A stretch of 53,512 nt of DNA from [Clostridium] symbiosum (lineage in GTDB: Bacteria > Bacillota > Clostridia > Lachnospirales > Lachnospiraceae): NCBI GenBank assembly GCA_021769625.1, contig JAETSN010000027.1, forward strand, positions 1 to 53,512, given 5' to 3'. This document shows, piece by piece, positions 15,233-24,250 of this stretch. The notes under the pieces were generated by a model. That model saw nothing but the letters and a program-made list of their open reading frames with translations, was not told the origin of the DNA and ran no database searches. The position numbers and the translations under genes are program-made. Within the stretch, counting starts at the first letter, position 1; every line of letters begins with the position of its first letter.

Positions 15233-18200
15233 TCACTCCAGATTTTTATACGCCGTAGACAACATCAACTTGATCCGGTTGAGCTGGTTCACCTCGCTTG
15301 CCCCGGGGTCGTAATCGATGGCCACGATGTTGGATTTCGGATAGCGCTTCCGGATCTCTTTGATCACACCTTTACCCACCACATGGTTTGGCAGGCACCC
15401 GAAGGGCTGGCAGCAGACGATATTGTTGGTGCCGCCCCGGATCAGCTCGATCATCTCCCCGGTCAAAAACCATCCTTCCCCGGTCTGATTGCCGATATTG
15501 ACAATAGGCTCCGCGTACTCCACCAGCTTGTAGATGCTGACAGGGGGGTGGAAATGGGCGCTTTTCTCAAAAGCTTTTGTGGCGCTGCCGCGCAGAAATT
15601 CAAGGGCGCTGATGCCGAGACGGCACATGCGGGCAGCCTTCTTGCTGGTGCCCAGATAGTCCGCCTTGTAAATCTGGTTGTAGAAACAGTAGAGCATAAA
15701 GTCGAGCAGGTCCGGGCAGACCGCCTCGGCGCCCTCCGCCTCCAAAAGCTCCACAAGATGGTTGTTCGCGACGGGCGCGAATTTCACGAGGATCTCGCCC
15801 ACAATGCCGACTTTCGGCTTTTTCATGTCTACAAGCGGCAGGGCGTCAAACTCTTCGACGATCTGACGGCACATTTTCCGGAACCGGAAGAAATTCAGAT
15901 GTTTTCCGGTCAGGAAGGCAATACATTTCTGTTTCCATTTCTCATGCAGGGCGTCGGCGGAGCCGGACTCCTTCTCGTAGGGCCTTGTGGCGTACACGCA
16001 GCGCATAAAGATATCGCCGAACACAGCGCCGAAGGCGGCATGGATCAGGAGGTCCGCATTGATATGGAAGCCGGGGTTTGTCTCGATGCCGCCCAGATTC
16101 AGGGAGATCACCGGGATCTGCGCCATGCCCGCCTTCTCCAGCGCCCGGCGGATAAAGCCTATGTAGTTTGTGGCGCGGCAGCCGCCACCGGTCTGTGACA
16201 TGATCACGGCGGTGCGGTTTAAGTCGTATTTGCCGGAATGCAGCGCGTCCATAATCTGTCCCACCACGATCAGGGAAGGATAACAGGCGTCATTATTCAC
16301 GTATTTCAGTCCCATGTCCACGGCATGTTTGTTGTCGTTCCCCAGAACTTCAAAGTTGTAGCCGCAGGCGCTTAGCGCGGGCTGCAGCAGATCGAAATGG
16401 ATCGGTGACATCTGGGGGCAGAGGATCGTATAGTTTTTCCGCATCTCCTCCGTAAAGGAAACCTTCCGGATGGAGGAGGGGCGGATGGTCCGTTTCATAT
16501 TCCGCATCTCTCTGACCCGGAGGGCGGAGAGGAGAGAACGGATCCGGATCCTTGCCGCACCCAGGTTATTGACTTCGTCGATCTTTAAGCAGGTGTATAT
16601 TTTGTCGGAGCCGGAGAGGATATCGTTCACCTGGTCCGTGGTGACGGCATCGAGGCCGCAGCCAAACGAGTTTAACTGGATCAGGTCCAGATCCTCCCTT
16701 GTCTTTACGAAACTTGCCGCCGCGTAAAGCCTGGAATGGTACATCCACTGGTCGGAGACGATCAGGGGGCGCTCCGGCGCGGCGAGATGGCAGACGGAGT
16801 CCTCGGTGAGCACGGCGATATTGTAACTGTTGATCAATTCCGGAATACCATGGTTGATCTCCGGATCGATATGGTAGGGGCGTCCCGCCAGCACAATGCC
16901 CCTCGCATGATGCTGTTCCATCCAGCTAAGCACTTCCTCGCCCTTTTTTCGGATATCGTCTCTTGCCGCATCCAGTTCTGCCCAGGCGGCATCTACAGCA
17001 TTTTCAATTTCCGCTGCGGGCAGTTCGGAAAACTCCCGGATCAGCGCCTGTTTCACCGTGTCGGGGGACGCAAAACTCATAAAGGGGTTGCGGAAGGTGA
17101 TCTGTTCTCTGGCGATCTCCTCCACGTTGTTTTTGATATTTTCCGAGTAGGAGGTCACGATAGGGCAGTTGTAATGGTTGTTTGCCTCCTCAAACTCATT
17201 GCGCTCATAGAACAGGGCGGGATAAAAGATAAACTGTATCCCCTGCCTGATCAGCCACGAAACATGCCCGTGGGCGAGCTTCGCCGGGTAACATTCCGAT
17301 TCACTGGGAATGGACTCGATGCCCAGTTCATAGATCTTGTGGGTGGAACTGGGGGAGAGCACCACGCTGTAGCCCAGCTTCGTGAAGAAGGTGAACCAGA
17401 AAGGATAATTTTCATACATGTTCAGCACCCGGGGAATGCCAACCTTGCCCCGCGGCGCTTCATCCACCGGCAGAGGCTCATAGTGGTGGAAAAGCCTCTC
17501 CAGTTTATATTCGTAAAGATTCGGAATATTGTTTTCATTTTTCTGTTTTCCGAGGCCCCGTTCGCAGCGGTTGCCGGAGATGTACTGGCGGCCGCCAGAG
17601 AAACGGTTGATGGTCAGGCGGCAGTTGTTGGTACAGCCCTTGCACTTTGCCATGGTGGTGGTAAACTGCAGCTCGTTGATCTTCTCGATGCTGAGCATGG
17701 TGGTCTGATAGCCTGGTTCCATGCCGAAACGTTCTCTGGCGATCAGCGCGCAGCCGAAAGCGCCCATGATACCGGCGATATCCGGGCGGGTTGCCTCGCA
17801 GTCCGCGATCTTCTCAAAGCTGCGCAGCACCGCGTCGTTGTAGAAGGTGCCGCCCTGCACCACGATATTTCGTCCCAGTTCCTCCGCGGAGGAGACTTTG
17901 ATCACTTTAAACAGGGCGTTTTTGATCACGGAGTAGGCGAGTCCCGCGGAGATATCGTTGACGGAGGCGCCCTCTTTCTGCGCCTGTTTTACTTTGGAGT
18001 TCATGAACACGGTGCAGCGGGTGCCGAGGTCGATGGGGTGCTCCGCAAACAGCGCCGCCTGCGCGAAATCTTCCACGCTGTAATTCAGGGATTTGGCAAA
18101 GGTCTCGATGAAGGAGCCGCATCCCGAAGAGCAGGCTTCGTTGAGCTGTACGGAGTCCACGGTCTGGTTTTTGATCTTGATGCATTTCATGTCCTGGCCG

Positions 18201-19468
18201 CCGATGTCCAGAATACAGTCCACGGAAGGATCAAAAAAGGCGGCTGCGTAGTAGTGCGCCACAGTCTCCACCTCTCCGTCGTCCAGCAGGAAAGCCGCCT
18301 TTAACAATGCTTCCCCGTAGCCGGTGGAACAGGAGCGGACAATCCTCGCCCCGTCCGGCAGCAGGCTGTAGATTTCCTGAATGGAACGGATCGCGGTCTT
18401 TAACGGACTGCCGTTATTGTTGCTGTAGAAGGAATAAAGGAGTTCGCCTTCTTCCCCCACCAGCGCCGTCTTCGTGGTGGTGGAACCGGCGTCGATCCCC
18501 AGATAACAGTTGCCATGATAGGTGGAAAGTTCTCCCTTTTTCACCGTGGTCTTTTCATGACGGGCGCGGAAAGCGCCGTATTCTTCATCGGACGCAAACA
18601 GCGGTTCCATCCGCGCCACCTCAAATTCCATCTTGATCCCCGAAGATAATTTCTTTATCATGTCGGAGAGCATAATGGAAACCTCCTCCTTGGCGTTCAG
18701 GGCGGAGCCCATAGCCGCGAAGAGGTGGGAATGTTCCAGCGTGATGGTGTGTTCGTCATCCAGCTTCAGGGTGCGGATAAAGGCGGCCTTTAACTCCGAC
18801 AGAAAGTGGAGCGGGCCGCCGAGGAATGCCACATGTCCGCGGATCGGCTTGCCGCAGGCAAGGCCGGATATGGTCTGGTTGACCACCGCCTGAAAGATGG
18901 AGGCGGCGAGATCTTCCCTGGTGGCGCCCTCGTTGATCAGGGGCTGTATATCGGACTTGGCAAATACGCCGCAGCGCGCGGCGATCGTATAAAGAGACTG
19001 GTAATGTTTCGCGTACTCGTTTAAGCCGGAGGCATCCGTCTGCAGGAGGGATGCCATCTGGTCGATAAAAGAGCCGGTGCCGCCGGCGCAGATCCCGTTC
19101 ATTCTCTGCTCCACGTTACCGCCTTCAAAATAGATGATCTTCGCATCTTCCCCGCCCAGTTCGATCGCCACGTCGGTCTTCGGCGCAAAGGTCTGCAGGG
19201 AGGTGGATACGGCGATCACTTCCTGTACAAAGGGAACCCCCAGATGGTTTGCCAGCGTCAGGCCGCCGGAACCGGTGATCATCGGATGAACGGTAAGTTC
19301 CCCCAGTTTGTCTTTCGCCTTCATAAGAAGACTGCTCAAAGTCTCCTGAATATTGGCAAAATGCCGCTCGTAGTCGGCGAACAGCAGGTTGTTCCCAGCA
19401 TCCAGCACAGCGATCTTGACGGTGGTGGAGCCGATGTCGATACCTAATGTATATGTTAAATCCTTCAT
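15233..19468 (-). CDS. 2-hydroxyacyl-CoA dehydratase activase-family protein, long fused form
   Basis: A 1411-residue protein. The ATG at 19468 is set by AGGAA just upstream. Two BcrAD/BadFG ASKHA ATPase domains are fused: the first from [11 protein letters not shown] (residue 8) with [10 protein letters not shown] and C127 and C166, at the positions where HgdC-type activators hold a bridging 4Fe-4S cluster; the second from [11 protein letters not shown] (about 323) with [10 protein letters not shown] and [10 protein letters not shown] Cys-rich stretch ([10 protein letters not shown]) follows, then DUF2229/activase-related and dehydratase-like parts to the C-terminus. HgdC-type activators pass ATP-driven electrons to radical dehydratases. 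This fused form is widespread in Clostridia, with substrate unknown. It stands as a single-gene unit. Confidence 0.9.
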   Translation of the reverse strand: MKDLTYTLGIDIGSTTVKIAVLDAGNNLLFADYERHFANIQETLSSLLMKAKDKLGELTVHPMITGSGGLTLANHLGVPFVQEVIAVSTSLQTFAPKTDVAIELGGEDAKIIYFEGGNVEQRMNGICAGGTGSFIDQMASLLQTDASGLNEYAKHYQSLYTIAARCGVFAKSDIQPLINEGATREDLAASIFQAVVNQTISGLACGKPIRGHVAFLGGPLHFLSELKAAFIRTLKLDDEHTITLEHSHLFAAMGSALNAKEEVSIMLSDMIKKLSSGIKMEFEVARMEPLFASDEEYGAFRARHEKTTVKKGELSTYHGNCYLGIDAGSTTTKTALVGEEGELLYSFYSNNNGSPLKTAIRSIQEIYSLLPDGARIVRSCSTGYGEALLKAAFLLDDGEVETVAHYYAAAFFDPSVDCILDIGGQDMKCIKIKNQTVDSVQLNEACSSGCGSFIETFAKSLNYSVEDFAQAALFAEHPIDLGTRCTVFMNSKVKQAQKEGASVNDISAGLAYSVIKNALFKVIKVSSAEELGRNIVVQGGTFYNDAVLRSFEKIADCEATRPDIAGIMGAFGCALIARERFGMEPGYQTTMLSIEKINELQFTTTMAKCKGCTNNCRLTINRFSGGRQYISGNRCERGLGKQKNENNIPNLYEYKLERLFHHYEPLPVDEAPRGKVGIPRVLNMYENYPFWFTFFTKLGYSVVLSPSSTHKIYELGIESIPSESECYPAKLAHGHVSWLIRQGIQFIFYPALFYERNEFEEANNHYNCPIVTSYSENIKNNVEEIAREQITFRNPFMSFASPDTVKQALIREFSELPAAEIENAVDAAWAELDAARDDIRKKGEEVLSWMEQHHARGIVLAGRPYHIDPEINHGIPELINSYNIAVLTEDSVCHLAAPERPLIVSDQWMYHSRLYAAASFVKTREDLDLIQLNSFGCGLDAVTTDQVNDILSGSDKIYTCLKIDEVNNLGAARIRIRSLLSALRVREMRNMKRTIRPSSIRKVSFTEEMRKNYTILCPQMSPIHFDLLQPALSACGYNFEVLGNDNKHAVDMGLKYVNNDACYPSLIVVGQIMDALHSGKYDLNRTAVIMSQTGGGCRATNYIGFIRRALEKAGMAQIPVISLNLGGIETNPGFHINADLLIHAAFGAVFGDIFMRCVYATRPYEKESGSADALHEKWKQKCIAFLTGKHLNFFRFRKMCRQIVEEFDALPLVDMKKPKVGIVGEILVKFAPVANNHLVELLEAEGAEAVCPDLLDFMLYCFYNQIYKADYLGTSKKAARMCRLGISALEFLRGSATKAFEKSAHFHPPVSIYKLVEYAEPIVNIGNQTGEGWFLTGEMIELIRGGTNNIVCCQPFGCLPNHVVGKGVIKEIRKRYPKSNIVAIDYDPGASEVNQLNRIKLMLSTAYKNLE

Positions 19469-19632
19469 AATTTCCTTTCTTTCGCACATAGATCCGTGCA
19501 TCACAAGTCCGTCCCGGACATTCCCAGACATTATACGACATTCTTCTTTAGATTTCAACGTACTAAAATTTAGAAAAAAATGAACAATTTCCAATCTTTT
19601 TCTTAAAAATAAATAACTGTTATGCTTCGCGG

Positions 19633-19661
19633 TTTACTTTTTTTTTCAGAGATGATATTAT
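19633..19661 (+). promoter_or_regulatory. Promoter of the rhomboid-like gene
   Basis: TTTACT (19633-19638), a 17-base spacer, then TATTAT (19656-19661). It is the best sigma-A-type match in the 296-base divergent gap between the activase and the rhomboid-like gene. Confidence 0.6.
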
Positions 19662-19764
19662 GATTTGAAATGACATGCGGTGAATATCATGGTATGTAAT
19701 GATCAGAAGAATAGGAAAACAGTGACAGGATCATAATTATAATAGGAAAAAAGAGGAAAGCAAA

Positions 19765-20619
19765 ATGCAGAAATTTGTCAAAAATATGGAAAAGAAGTTT
19801 GGTAAGTATGCGATACCTGACCTGATCAACTACTTCATCATATTTTATGTGGCGTCCACGATCATCAGCCTTTTTATGCCGGGGTTGTATTACGGTTTTC
19901 TGGCTTTGGATTTTGAGAAGATCATGCACGGGCAGGTCTGGCGGTTGTTCACTTTTATCCTGGCGCCGGAAACTTTGTCGGATGGTCTGTTCGGCACTGC
20001 CGGAAATGTATTCTTATTTGTGATCAAGATCCATATCTATTATCTGTTCGGGCGTTCGCTGGAGAATGTCTGGGGGGCGTTCCGGTTTAATCTGTACTTT
20101 ATCGGCGGTATCATCCTGACGGTCCTGGCGGAACTGCTTTTATTTGTGACGACAGGGCAGAGCGCGTATTACGGCGGTATGAACTATCTGTACCAGTCCA
20201 TGTTTTTTGCGTTCTGTGTGCTTTTCCCGGAGGAACAGTTTTTGATCTATTTTGTGTTCCCGGTCAAGGCGAAAGTGCTCGCTGTGCTGGACGCTATCCT
20301 GCTGGCTGCGAGCCTGATCCAGTATCTGCTGGTGGGGGCCTACTCTTATTGCATAGCGATCGTTATCGCGATGTTAAACTTTTTGATCTTCTTCTACGTC
20401 TATAAAGGGCTTGACAGGTACAGTCCGAGACAGGTGAAGCGGCGCAAGGAGTTTAAGCGGCAGACCATGCGGCCCCAGGGGGTGACAAAGCACCAGTGCG
20501 CGATCTGCGGCAGGAACGAGGTCACGAATCCGGAGCTGACTTTCCGGTTCTGTTCCAAATGCAACGGAAATTATGAGTATTGTGAAGAGCATCTGTTTAC
20601 CCACCGGCATGTGAAGTAA
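19765..20619 (+). CDS. Rhomboid-superfamily membrane protein with C-terminal zinc ribbon, probably not a protease
   Basis: A 284-residue protein with about six hydrophobic segments. The rhomboid/derlin mark is the WR motif in the first loop (QVWRLFTFIL, about residues 60-69). The usual GxSG catalytic serine is not seen; the equivalent region reads YYGGMNYLYQS, which looks derlin-like. The soluble tail (about 215-284) is basic and then carries CAICGR...CSKC...CEEH, a zinc-ribbon or small zinc-binding module. Derlin-like proteins bind or move membrane substrates without cutting them; this role here is inference. The start follows GAGGAAAG. The neighbours give no pathway. Confidence 0.65.
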   Translation: MQKFVKNMEKKFGKYAIPDLINYFIIFYVASTIISLFMPGLYYGFLALDFEKIMHGQVWRLFTFILAPETLSDGLFGTAGNVFLFVIKIHIYYLFGRSLENVWGAFRFNLYFIGGIILTVLAELLLFVTTGQSAYYGGMNYLYQSMFFAFCVLFPEEQFLIYFVFPVKAKVLAVLDAILLAASLIQYLLVGAYSYCIAIVIAMLNFLIFFYVYKGLDRYSPRQVKRRKEFKRQTMRPQGVTKHQCAICGRNEVTNPELTFRFCSKCNGNYEYCEEHLFTHRHVK

Positions 20620-20693
20620 AAGCAGAAAATAAAGTGCATGTCTGCAGGCGGGAGCGGATAATAGTGAGACGATATAAGGAATAGCGGTAAAAT

Positions 20694-21431
20694 ATGGACA
20701 GAGAGATTTTATTTGCGAAGACGCTGGAACAGGTCAGAAAACGGGGAAAGATGCAGGGAAACCGCATCAGTAAAGAACAGGTGCGGGAAGCTTTTGCAAA
20801 GCTTTCTCTGGAGGAGTCCCAGCTTGAGTTGGTTTACGATTATCTGGAAAAGCATCATATCGGCGTGGACAAGGAAGCAGCCGGCGGGGAAGATCTGGCT
20901 GCTGAGGATGCGGATTACCTGCAGGAATATCTGGAACTGCTGCGGGATATCCCGGAGCTTCCCGGCGGAGAGCGGGAGGCGCTCTTTTTGTCGGCTATGG
21001 CGGGGGATCTGTCGTCCCAGAAACGGCTGATGGAGGTTTTTCTGCCGAAGGTGCCGGAGATGGCGAGGATCTACGCGGGACAGGGTGTCTATCTGGAAGA
21101 TCTGATCGGTCAGGGGAATATGGCGCTGAGCGAAGGGGTTGCCCTGCTCGGGGCGGCGGAAAACGCGCAGGATGCGGAGGGGATGCTGGCATGGTTCATC
21201 ATGGATTCCATGGAGAAGCTGATCGCGGAGGGCGCGGAAAACAGGAATGCGGATAAAAAGCTGGAGGATAAGGTCAACCATATTGCAGATCAGGCAAGAC
21301 AGCTTGCGGAGGATCTGCGGCGCAAGGTGACGATCAGGGAACTGGCGGAGGAGACCGGCATTTCGGAGGAGGAGATCCGGGATGTGTACAGGCTCAGCGG
21401 GTATGTGATAGAGGATTTGGAGGATAAATAG
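20694..21431 (+). CDS. Sigma-70-like protein of unknown function, degenerate region 2
   Basis: A 245-residue acidic protein. DLIGQGNMALSEGVALLG (about residues 136-153) matches the DLIQEGNLGLLRAV core of sigma-70 region 2. The C-terminal part (KVTIRELAEETGISEEEIRD, about 211-230) matches the region 3 helix-turn-helix. The -10-melting aromatic residues of region 2.3 are not evident and no region 4 follows. It may be a reduced sigma factor, an anti-sigma-like decoy or a transcription regulator. It sits 74 bases after the rhomboid-like gene and may be cotranscribed. The similarity was judged by eye. Confidence 0.55.
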   Translation: MDREILFAKTLEQVRKRGKMQGNRISKEQVREAFAKLSLEESQLELVYDYLEKHHIGVDKEAAGGEDLAAEDADYLQEYLELLRDIPELPGGEREALFLSAMAGDLSSQKRLMEVFLPKVPEMARIYAGQGVYLEDLIGQGNMALSEGVALLGAAENAQDAEGMLAWFIMDSMEKLIAEGAENRNADKKLEDKVNHIADQARQLAEDLRRKVTIRELAEETGISEEEIRDVYRLSGYVIEDLEDK

Positions 21432-21453
21432 TGGGGCGATTTGCCATGAGGCC

Positions 21454-21588
21454 GCCCAGATGGAAATTAAATTCTCCGTCGCCGCGCTTTCGCTCCGTAA
21501 AAAACGTAGCGGTACTAGGCTCGAAAATACCTCGCCAAGTGCCGACGTTTTTTAAGGGGCTCCTTGAGAATTTAATTTCCATCTGGGC
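21454..21588. repeat. 135-bp element bounded by 23-bp perfect inverted repeats
   Basis: Bases 21454-21476 are the exact reverse complement of 21566-21588. Inside, AAAAAACGT (21499-21507) pairs with ACGTTTTTT (21545-21553), and the centre (CGGTACTAGG against CCT...AAGTGCCG) extends the fold, so either strand could form one long hairpin. It lies between two genes with no transposase. It resembles a small MITE or extragenic palindromic unit. A frame running through it (21431-21673) shows no protein character. Confidence 0.75.
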
Positions 21589-21698
21589 TACGTTGTTGGT
21601 AGGCGCTCGAGTAGTAATATTGTCTGGGTTGGTGCTATTTGGATGTAAGAATTTTTGTGTCGGCAGAAGATAGAAGGTTGTAAGTAAGGGATAAAAGT

Positions 21699-22193
21699 AT
21701 GCTATTTCAGTTATCTAAAATAAAAAGACTGATGCAGGAAAGGAAAAAAGAAGGCGGGAGCCGGAAGAACGCCCCGGCGGTCTATGAAGATTTTAAGTAT
21801 ATGCTGCAGGATGTGGGCAGGATTTACATCGGGGCGAAATATACCTACCGGGAACTGATGGAGCATCCCGAGACGGCGTTTAAATTTAAGTCGGTGATAG
21901 AGCATTATCTGCTGCGGGACACCGATCCAGACACTTCTCTGGAGAGCGATTTTTATTATATGAAGCCGGAGAGTTTTTCCTGCAGGACATATGAACAGTT
22001 AAAAGTGAAATTAAAGATCAGCATGCTTGTGGACAGGCAGGGGAGACAGGGAAGGACGGAACGGGTTTACCGGGAAATAACGCTGTCTCTGGAAGAGTTT
22101 GTATCGATACCGCTGGAGCAGAAAAAGAAGGACGGAATTGTCGTACAGGAGCTGATTTTGTCGAAACTTGCGCTCGTTTCTTTTGTTCTTTAG
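21699..22193 (+). CDS. Hypothetical protein, 164 residues
   Basis: I do not recognise a family. The protein has a basic N-terminus (KIKRLMQERKKEGGSRK, about 7-23) and then a mixed alpha/beta body with YEDFKYMLQDVGRIYIGAKYTYREL and a later stretch YEQLKVKLKISMLVDRQG. There is no signal peptide and no membrane segment. The ribosome site is weak (AAGGGA). It follows the inverted-repeat element and ends before the candidate small-RNA promoter at 22204. The codon pattern and lack of a better frame support a real gene. Confidence 0.6.
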   Translation: MLFQLSKIKRLMQERKKEGGSRKNAPAVYEDFKYMLQDVGRIYIGAKYTYRELMEHPETAFKFKSVIEHYLLRDTDPDTSLESDFYYMKPESFSCRTYEQLKVKLKISMLVDRQGRQGRTERVYREITLSLEEFVSIPLEQKKKDGIVVQELILSKLALVSFVL

Positions 22194-22203
22194 AAGAAAA
22201 GGC

Positions 22204-22232
22204 TTGAAAATTGTCGAGAAATCTGGTATTGT
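22204..22232 (+). promoter_or_regulatory. Promoter of the leader/small RNA upstream of the PHP phosphatase
   Basis: TTGAAA (22204-22209), a 17-base spacer, TATTGT (22227-22232). It starts transcription near 22239, about 105 bases before a terminator. Confidence 0.6.
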
Positions 22233-22238
22233 ATGGAT

Positions 22239-22343
22239 AGCGGGAGGATAAAGTAAAGAAAACAGGAATCCCGCGACGATAAATTTGGTAAAATTCCCCT
22301 TTTACACTGAACAGGTTAGGGTTTGTGCCCTGCCTGTTCTTTT
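22239..22343 (+). ncRNA. Candidate leader RNA or small RNA ending in a terminator
   Basis: From the predicted start near 22239, GCGGGA (22240-22245) pairs with TCCCGC (22269-22274), enclosing a purine-rich loop. A small AATTT/AAATT hairpin follows. The last stem is a strong terminator (22309-22343) of about 12 base pairs, GAACAGG...CCTGTTC, with a T run. The next gene starts 31 bases later with its own GGAGG site. It could be an attenuator for the phosphatase or a free small RNA. It matches no riboswitch class I know. Confidence 0.45.
22309..22343 (+). terminator. Terminator at the end of the candidate leader RNA
   Basis: GAACAGGTTAGGG and CCCTGCCTGTTC form a long stem with a TTTGTG loop, followed by four T. 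It lies just upstream of the PHP phosphatase ribosome-binding site. Confidence 0.75.
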
Positions 22344-22373
22344 AAAATAGAATGAATGGAAACGGAGGTTATT

Positions 22374-23192
22374 ATGTCGATCAGATCAGATTATCATCTG
22401 CACTCCCATCATTCCGGGGACAGCGACGCGCCTATGGAAGAGATGGTGAAAAGCGGCATTGCCGCAGGACTGGAAGCAATGTGTTTTACAGAACATGTGG
22501 ATTTTGATTTCAGGCCCCTCGGGAAAGAACAGAGCGATCTGTTCGAACTGAATGCGGATTCCTATCTCTATGAACTGCTCAGTCTGAAAAAGAAATATGA
22601 GGATCAGATAGAACTGCTCTTTGGACTGGAGTGCGGCATGCAGCCCCACACGGCCAAGGAAAATGTCCGCTTTATCAAAGAGCATGAATATGATTTTGTG
22701 ATCGCTTCCGTGCATCTGTGCGGCGGTATGGATCCTTATTATTCGGAATATTTTGAGGGGAAAGAGGAGGAAGCGGCGCTGCGGGAATATCTGGAGGAGA
22801 CCTTCCGGAATATAAAAGTGTTCGGCAATTTTGACTGCCTCGGCCATCTGGACTATATCATCCGCTACTGCAAAAAGATGGACAGGCAGTATGAGTATGC
22901 GAAATATAAGGACATCATCGATAAGATCCTCTCCTACCTGATCGACAGGGAAAAGGCCCTGGAGCTGAACACTGCCGGCGTCAGAAAAGGAATGAAGGAG
23001 ATGAACCCCTGCAGGGATGTCGTCCGGCGCTATCATGAAATGGGCGGCGAGCTGATCACCATAGGATCCGACGCCCACAGACCAGGGGAGGTGGCTTCCG
23101 GTTTTGACAGGGCGGAGGAGCTGCTGAGGGACTGCGGTTTTCGGTATTACACAGTATATAATGGAAGAATTGCCATGATGAAGAAATTGTAG
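22374..23192 (+). CDS. PHP-domain histidinol-phosphatase, HisJ/HisK family
   Basis: A 272-residue metal-dependent phosphatase. The ATG at 22374 follows GGAGG by 5 bases; the frame continues upstream to 22356 without a site. PHP motifs: DYHLHSHHSGD (about 6-16) with the first metal-binding His pair, CFTEHVDFDF, a Glu-rich central part (FGLECGMQPH), DCLGHLDYIIRY, and the final IGSDAHRPGEV. Members remove phosphate from L-histidinol phosphate in histidine synthesis, though some act on other phosphoesters. No other his gene is here, so the substrate is not certain. Confidence 0.88.
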   Translation: MSIRSDYHLHSHHSGDSDAPMEEMVKSGIAAGLEAMCFTEHVDFDFRPLGKEQSDLFELNADSYLYELLSLKKKYEDQIELLFGLECGMQPHTAKENVRFIKEHEYDFVIASVHLCGGMDPYYSEYFEGKEEEAALREYLEETFRNIKVFGNFDCLGHLDYIIRYCKKMDRQYEYAKYKDIIDKILSYLIDREKALELNTAGVRKGMKEMNPCRDVVRRYHEMGGELITIGSDAHRPGEVASGFDRAEELLRDCGFRYYTVYNGRIAMMKKL

Positions 23193-23301
23193 GCGAGATC
23201 TGCGGGACCGGAAACGGTAGATCCTGCGTGCGAGAAGTTTACGGAAGCGGAAATGTAAGGCCTTTATGTGGGCTTACGGAACAGGAATAAGGAGGAACGA
23301 T

Positions 23302-24084
23302 ATGGGCTTAGAAGATTTAACGGCGCTCGGCGCAAAGGCAGGTAGTCTCTTAAAGGAAATGGCGACAGGAAAAGCCGGTGATGCGGCAAATGAGCGGGCG
23401 GAGGCATTTAAAAAGATATGCGCCCTGATCCCGAATAAGGTGGACAACGCGACTGTGGTAAGCGTACTGGATCTGATGCGCAAACAGCAGAAGGTGATAA
23501 AGAAGGACTTCTCGGTTCATATGAAGAAAAATGAGGAAGCGTTCCGGAAGCACGATGCTGTCATCGCAAAAAACAGGGGATTTGTGGAGGATCAGAACAG
23601 TTATACCGATATGGCTTACGGAGATGCCACGATGCAGTATTCCGGCTGTGAAATTTTTGCAACCTATAACGCGATCTACAGCATTATGGGAAAACCGGTC
23701 ATGAGTCTGGCAAAGATGATCTCCGAATATGAAAAGGACGGGATGGTGCTCTCCGGTAAATTTGGCACGGCGCCGAAGGCCATCAAGGATTTTCTGGACA
23801 GACACGGTTTTAAAACGGATATGACCACCAATGAGGCAGACTTTGACAATTTCGGGAAAAAGTTCCAGAGCCTGATCCTCACCATGTACAATGATAAGGA
23901 CGATATCAGCAAGGAGGTACATACCGTCAATATTTCCAAAGAAGGCGGAAAGTATCTTGCCCATAACGTGTACTGCAACGGGAAAGTGGTGGGGCCTGAA
24001 GCCTCCGTAAAAGAGCTGATCGGGAAGATGAATAACGGGAAGGCAAAAGGAATTTCCCTGATCGGCGTCTCCAAAGCGGTCTAA
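23302..24084 (+). CDS. Putative C39-like (papain-fold) cysteine peptidase, cytosolic
   Basis: A 260-residue protein. The ATG at 23302 follows GGAGG by 6 bases. The N-terminal 100 residues are helical, with lysine-rich stretches. The C-terminal part has the C39-like order: C116 in YSGCEIFATYNAIYSIMG, the GTAPKAIKDFLDRHGF helix, H197 in VHTVNIS, and N212 after KYLAHN where the third residue (Asp/Asn) is expected. No signal peptide or ABC domain is present, so it is not a bacteriocin exporter. It may be a peptidase, an inactive relative or a toxin-like effector. The fold is inferred from motif order only. Confidence 0.55.
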   Translation: MGLEDLTALGAKAGSLLKEMATGKAGDAANERAEAFKKICALIPNKVDNATVVSVLDLMRKQQKVIKKDFSVHMKKNEEAFRKHDAVIAKNRGFVEDQNSYTDMAYGDATMQYSGCEIFATYNAIYSIMGKPVMSLAKMISEYEKDGMVLSGKFGTAPKAIKDFLDRHGFKTDMTTNEADFDNFGKKFQSLILTMYNDKDDISKEVHTVNISKEGGKYLAHNVYCNGKVVGPEASVKELIGKMNNGKAKGISLIGVSKAV

Positions 24085-24127
24085 ACTAAAATTTTCCTAA
24101 AATTACGAAAAATATGGTAATTACATC

Positions 24128-24156
24128 TTGAATTTTAGCGTCATATTGGGTAAAAT
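24128..24156 (+). promoter_or_regulatory. Promoter of gapA
   Basis: TTGAAT (24128-24133), a 17-base spacer, TAAAAT (24151-24156), 95 bases before the start codon. The leader is AT-rich next to the strong AGGAGGG ribosome site. Confidence 0.65.
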
Positions 24157-24250
24157 ACTACTGTTGACAAAATTTTGACAGACACGCTCCGGGATAAGAG
24201 GGGGACAGACTGTCAGAAAAAATATAAATTTTTTTAGGAGGGACTAAAAA

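Noticed and set aside
16736-18304. 522-codon open frame on the plus strand within the activase gene
   Set aside because: The minus-strand gene has clear ATPase motifs; the plus frame is a GC-bias shadow with no recognisable domain.
21431-21673. 80-codon frame covering the inverted-repeat element
   Set aside because: It mostly translates the palindrome and shows no family character or good ribosome site.
22239-22343. Assignment of this leader to a known riboswitch class
   Set aside because: I compared it from memory with purine, TPP, ZTP, fluoride, c-di-GMP and guanidine patterns and saw no core match.
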